DNA of 64,000 bases from Acridotheres tristis (taxonomy: Eukaryota; Chordata; Aves; Passeriformes; Sturnidae), in assembly GCA_037013685.1 (NCBI GenBank), contig CM072886.1, forward strand, positions 66,664,433 through 66,728,432. The letters are read 5' to 3'. Positions within the stretch are counted from its first letter, which is position 1; every line of letters begins with the position of its first letter. Shown one piece after another: positions 61,104 through 64,000 of this stretch. The notes under the pieces were generated by a model. It saw nothing but the letters and a program-made list of their open reading frames with translations. It did no database searches and was not told the DNA's origin. The translations under genes and the position numbers were made by a program.

Positions 61104-62080
61104 TTGTGACTTGTTATATTTAACAATTTCTCTTACCTATTTCATTTTCATGAGTGTATCCTGCCCCTTGGAAAAGGTGCACAAATGTAGAAGTTAAATG
61201 ATGATTTGATTAGAAAAAGTAGGTTGTAAATATCAGCAATAAAAAGCCCACTAGAGAGATGTGAGATTTTGGGGTTTACTTCTCATATGCCCTTTACATG
61301 CATCTAACCTGTGCTGTATTTTCTTCAGTCTGCTAGAGGAGGGGAAAAGATACAGGTGTGTCCTGCAGGTTATACATACAAAATACGGTGTCAATGTTTA
61401 AGATTGCCATACTGAGCAATTCAATATTGCATTGTAATGCATCATTCTGGCTATTGGGCAGTAAAATTTCTGTCTTAATCCCTTCTGCAGCACTGTGATA
61501 ATTTAGTGACTGAATAGATGAAAAAAATCCTTATCTTGCACTTGAAAAACATGATACTGACAAATTTTCCTTGAACCACTCACTGGGGCTTACAGTCAGA
61601 GAAATAAAAAACTGCTCTCAAAGCCTTTTGTTTAGCTTGTGTTTATTTTTTTCCCCTCTTATCTGTAGGATGTGTCTTTTGGTTATCTTGGGTTTTCTTT
61701 TGCTTTTTATTTCCAGAAAAAAAATTTAAAAGGATGAATAATGGTTCTTGGAAGCAGAAAGTGGGCTGTTTAACAATCATTACTAGGAATGTTGTGTAGT
61801 GAAACTGTGGGTGGAGGAGTAGGTGGTTCTACTTCTGCTTGTCTTGCAATTCCTACATATGGTCATAAACAGCTGAGTTTGTGTCAGGCTTGCAACTCTG
61901 CTTGTAAACTACACCTACTGCAGTTTGGGGTGCACACTTTATCATCAGTTGGTTTAAAATACATTTCTGGAAGGCATATTTGAGGTTGTTCCACATCTTC
62001 CTGAGGGGCTGCTTCTGGCTGCTAAAGTGTGCATAAGTGTGCTTTTGGTTATGCTTATGATCTGTTTACTTTGTTTCTAG

Positions 62081-62172
62081 GGCTCATCACAATAAAAGAA
62101 GCCCATGATATAGAAGCCAGACTTAATGAAGTGGAAAAGCTTCTGAAGACTATTATAAACATGCCTTGGAAG
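62081..62172 (+). CDS. PXDC1: PXDC1 exon 2, residues 86-116
   Basis: Preceded by a good polypyrimidine tract and TTTCTAG, and closed by 'tggaag' followed by gtgagt. The leading GG joins the final G of exon 1 to make Gly86. The frame then gives [20 protein letters not shown] and [11 protein letters not shown]. This charged helical segment completes the C-terminal part of the PX fold, with a membrane-facing hydrophobic stretch, and is highly characteristic of PXDC1. The exon ends in phase 0. An ORF at 62029-62253 merely extends it into both introns, and its N- and C-terminal parts are not protein. Confidence 0.97.
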
Positions 62173-62458
62173 GTGAGTAAGCCAAGTTCCAATTCAGCCC
62201 AGCTTGACTCCTCCTTCATGGTGACATGCACTCTCATGCAGATTAGAATGTGATGGGCTTTGCCAAACTCTCAGAGAAGCAGCAATTTATTGAATAACTT
62301 GGAGAAATCCTGAGTGCCAGAACTGTGTAATGATGCCTCCAAGCTGTCACTTATTATAAGTCTTTCTGACATGCTATGAAGGGGTGGAAGTGGAGAAGAG
62401 GGACAAAGCAAACTACTGATTAAAAATTGATTTCTGCTTTTATTTCTCTCTTTTTAAG
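62173..62458 (+). other. PXDC1: PXDC1 intron 2 (286 bp)
   Basis: Short phase-0 intron from gtgagt to 'tatttctctctttttaag'. Nothing else is recognisable inside it. Confidence 0.95.
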
Positions 62459-62576
62459 TATTCAAGGTCTGAAGTTGTCCTCACGTTCTTTGAGAGATCT
62501 CCTTTGGACCAAGTTCTAAAAAATGACAATGTCCATAAAATTCAGCCAAGCTTTCAAAGTCCAGTTAAAATATCAG
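62459..62576 (+). CDS. PXDC1: PXDC1 exon 3, residues 117-155
   Basis: Opens directly after TTTTTAAG and ends at 'atatcag' followed by gtaaga. It encodes [20 protein letters not shown], then [19 protein letters not shown], plus the first base of the next codon (phase 1). This is the conserved end of the PX domain and the linker that follows. It contains no ATG-initiated long ORF and is found only by joining with exon 2. The remaining C-terminal third of the protein, about 75 residues by comparison with the family length, must be encoded to the right of this window. Confidence 0.97.
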
Positions 62577-64000
62577 GTAAGAATTGTTAACTTCCTGTGG
62601 TTGACACGAGAATTGAAGAATGAAAATTACTTCGTTTGCTGTTCCCATTATTATTTCTCTATCAACAATTCAAAATGTAGTTCTCAATAGTGTATTGTGT
62701 TTTATAGAACATATAATTTTCCTTGATATACTGTGCAACGTGCATTCAGGCAATAAAGTGGCAGGTGAGATGGGAGGCTGACAAAAGCAAAGCAGTGAAT
62801 GTGAGGAAAATGCAGTCTTTACTGCATATCATCACATATAATGGGGCTGTCACCACTTAGAAAGGAGATTTTGAGGCTATTGATACAGTTCTGTGAAAAT
62901 GTAAGTTTATTGCCAAACAATGGGCAGTATCAGCAGTGAGAATATTAGATATTACTAGGAAAGGAGGGGAAACAAAGAAGAGGAGCATAACCCAATCTTG
63001 AACACAATATGCACAATATTGGTTTCTTCATCTCAGGATATAATAGAATTTAAAATTATACAAATAAAGGGTGAGGATTCAAGTTGTTGAACAGCTTCTC
63101 TAAGAAAGGGTTTAATTAAAGAACACTTCACCTGTGAGAAGAGATAGATTGGTATGATGGAAGTCGACAAAGCTGTGAATAGAAGGAGGTCAATTACCCT
63201 GTACTTCTTGTGAAACAAGAGCTATAGGTTATCCAATATCATTGACAGGCAACAGGCTTTAAACAAACAAAAGGAAGGCTATAATATCGTTTTGTTTCCA
63301 TACAAAGCATGATTAAGGAGTGGAACTCACTGTCATAGGATATGGAGAAACTGAAAGCAGAAGTGACTTCAAAAGGGAATTAGACAAGGAAGTGGAGGAA
63401 AAGTGCACTGAAACCTGTCACAGGTGGAGACAGGAAGTTCCTAAACCACAGATTGCTAGTGGGTAAAGTGGAGAGTCTATCCTTGCTTATTCTTTCAGCC
63501 TTTCCCCTCTTCATCTGCTACTGACCCTTGTGAAAAGTCTGTGAGCTTCTGGTGTGCCTGGGTTTGTATTTCTATACTGAAACACTTTGTTTCAGCCTAA
63601 TGGAAATTCCTGGTTTTGTGTCACCAGAAGTGTTTATTTGCAGTTAACTGAAGTGAAATACTACATAGTCCTCCAAGGCTTATAGTGTCTGGAAATGAAC
63701 TGCTATCTTTTTTCTTCGGTACTAACAGAACTATCTCAGCTGAATAATAGCATGTTTTAATTCTAAATTATTGTTGGTAGTGACGAGTCATATCTAATTA
63801 ACTAGAGGAAGATTCTCCTATCTATGCAGCTATCCAAAAGGATCTTGTGGTAATTAATTTTATCATTCAAGTGATTGCTGCCATTAATGCTAAGAACATA
63901 GGTGGAAATTTTATGTTAATTGATATTTGCCTCATCTGGATGTTGCACAATGGAAATGGTTCCGTGTCTGGCAGTGCTGTCAGTAGATGGCAGTAAATGA
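62577..64000 (+). other. PXDC1: PXDC1 intron 3, 5' part (runs off the window)
   Basis: Begins with the donor gtaaga and shows no further PXDC1 exon up to position 64000. It carries one old CR1 fragment (63288-63425). No other feature is recognisable. Confidence 0.85.
63288..63425 (+). repeat. Ancient CR1-like LINE fragment, forward orientation
   Basis: The phrase 'gattaaggagtggaactcac' followed by tgtcataggatatgg, then 'aaaagggaattagacaagga' followed by agtggaggaaaa, corresponds to the conserved stretch upstream of the CR1 3' end (ttaaactgtggaactc...ccacaggat...aaaaggattagac). It is strongly diverged, without the terminal 8-mers, and therefore old. Confidence 0.65.

Larger units (their letters stand above)
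49195..62080 (+). other. PXDC1: PXDC1 intron 1 (12,886 bp)
   Basis: A phase-1 intron running from gtttga to the acceptor 'tctgtttactttgtttctag'. It holds the tail of the CpG island, a T25 tract (49431-49455), a second GC-rich patch (50440-50800), TG-rich, CTTTCC and GTTT microsatellites, and otherwise A+T-moderate sequence. I recognise no nested gene, microRNA or transposon in it. ORFs at 50247-51041 (-), 57284-57724 (+) and 59968-60432 (-) lack supporting features. Confidence 0.9.

Overview
This window looks like ordinary nuclear DNA from a bird. The evidence is several CR1-type LINE 3' ends, with the characteristic head resembling 'catagaatcatagaatgg'. There are also two stretches that match avian endogenous-retrovirus LTR families, and no Alu, B1 or other mammalian SINE. 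Most of the window is A+T-rich and non-coding, with GT-AG introns in the one clear gene. The species cannot be fixed from the sequence; the LTR types suggest a songbird-like genome, which is inference.

The one confident gene is PXDC1 (PX domain containing 1; the human orthologue was formerly C6orf145). It lies on the + strand at the right-hand end. Exon 1 (CDS 48939-49194) sits in a strong CpG island, exon 2 is 62081-62172 and exon 3 is 62459-62576. Reading frames join cleanly across both introns (12,886 bp and 286 bp) and give the first 155 residues. The last exon or exons lie beyond position 64000.

Positions 1 to about 48,200 appear to be intergenic. They hold CR1 fragments (2864, 9355, 22991, 34391), two degenerate ERV LTR fragments (about 24.93 kb and 36.4 kb), microsatellites, a degenerate minisatellite (9.07-9.28 kb), a 44-bp tandem duplication (42.25 kb), and a perfect 18-bp-stem hairpin (19762-19800). 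ORFs over this stretch are of the length and number expected by chance. One exception deserves a look: a 173-bp open segment at 41184-41356 with both an AG acceptor and a GT donor, which may be an unannotated exon or a conserved non-coding element.

Intron 1 of PXDC1 (49195-62080) contains a second GC/CpG-rich patch about 1.5 kb downstream of the start codon, a T25 tract, and short microsatellites. A 12-codon upstream ORF overlaps the PXDC1 start codon out of frame. I found no CRISPR array, rRNA, tRNA, operon or intact mobile element. No novel multi-gene system is visible; the candidates worth checking are listed as separate findings.
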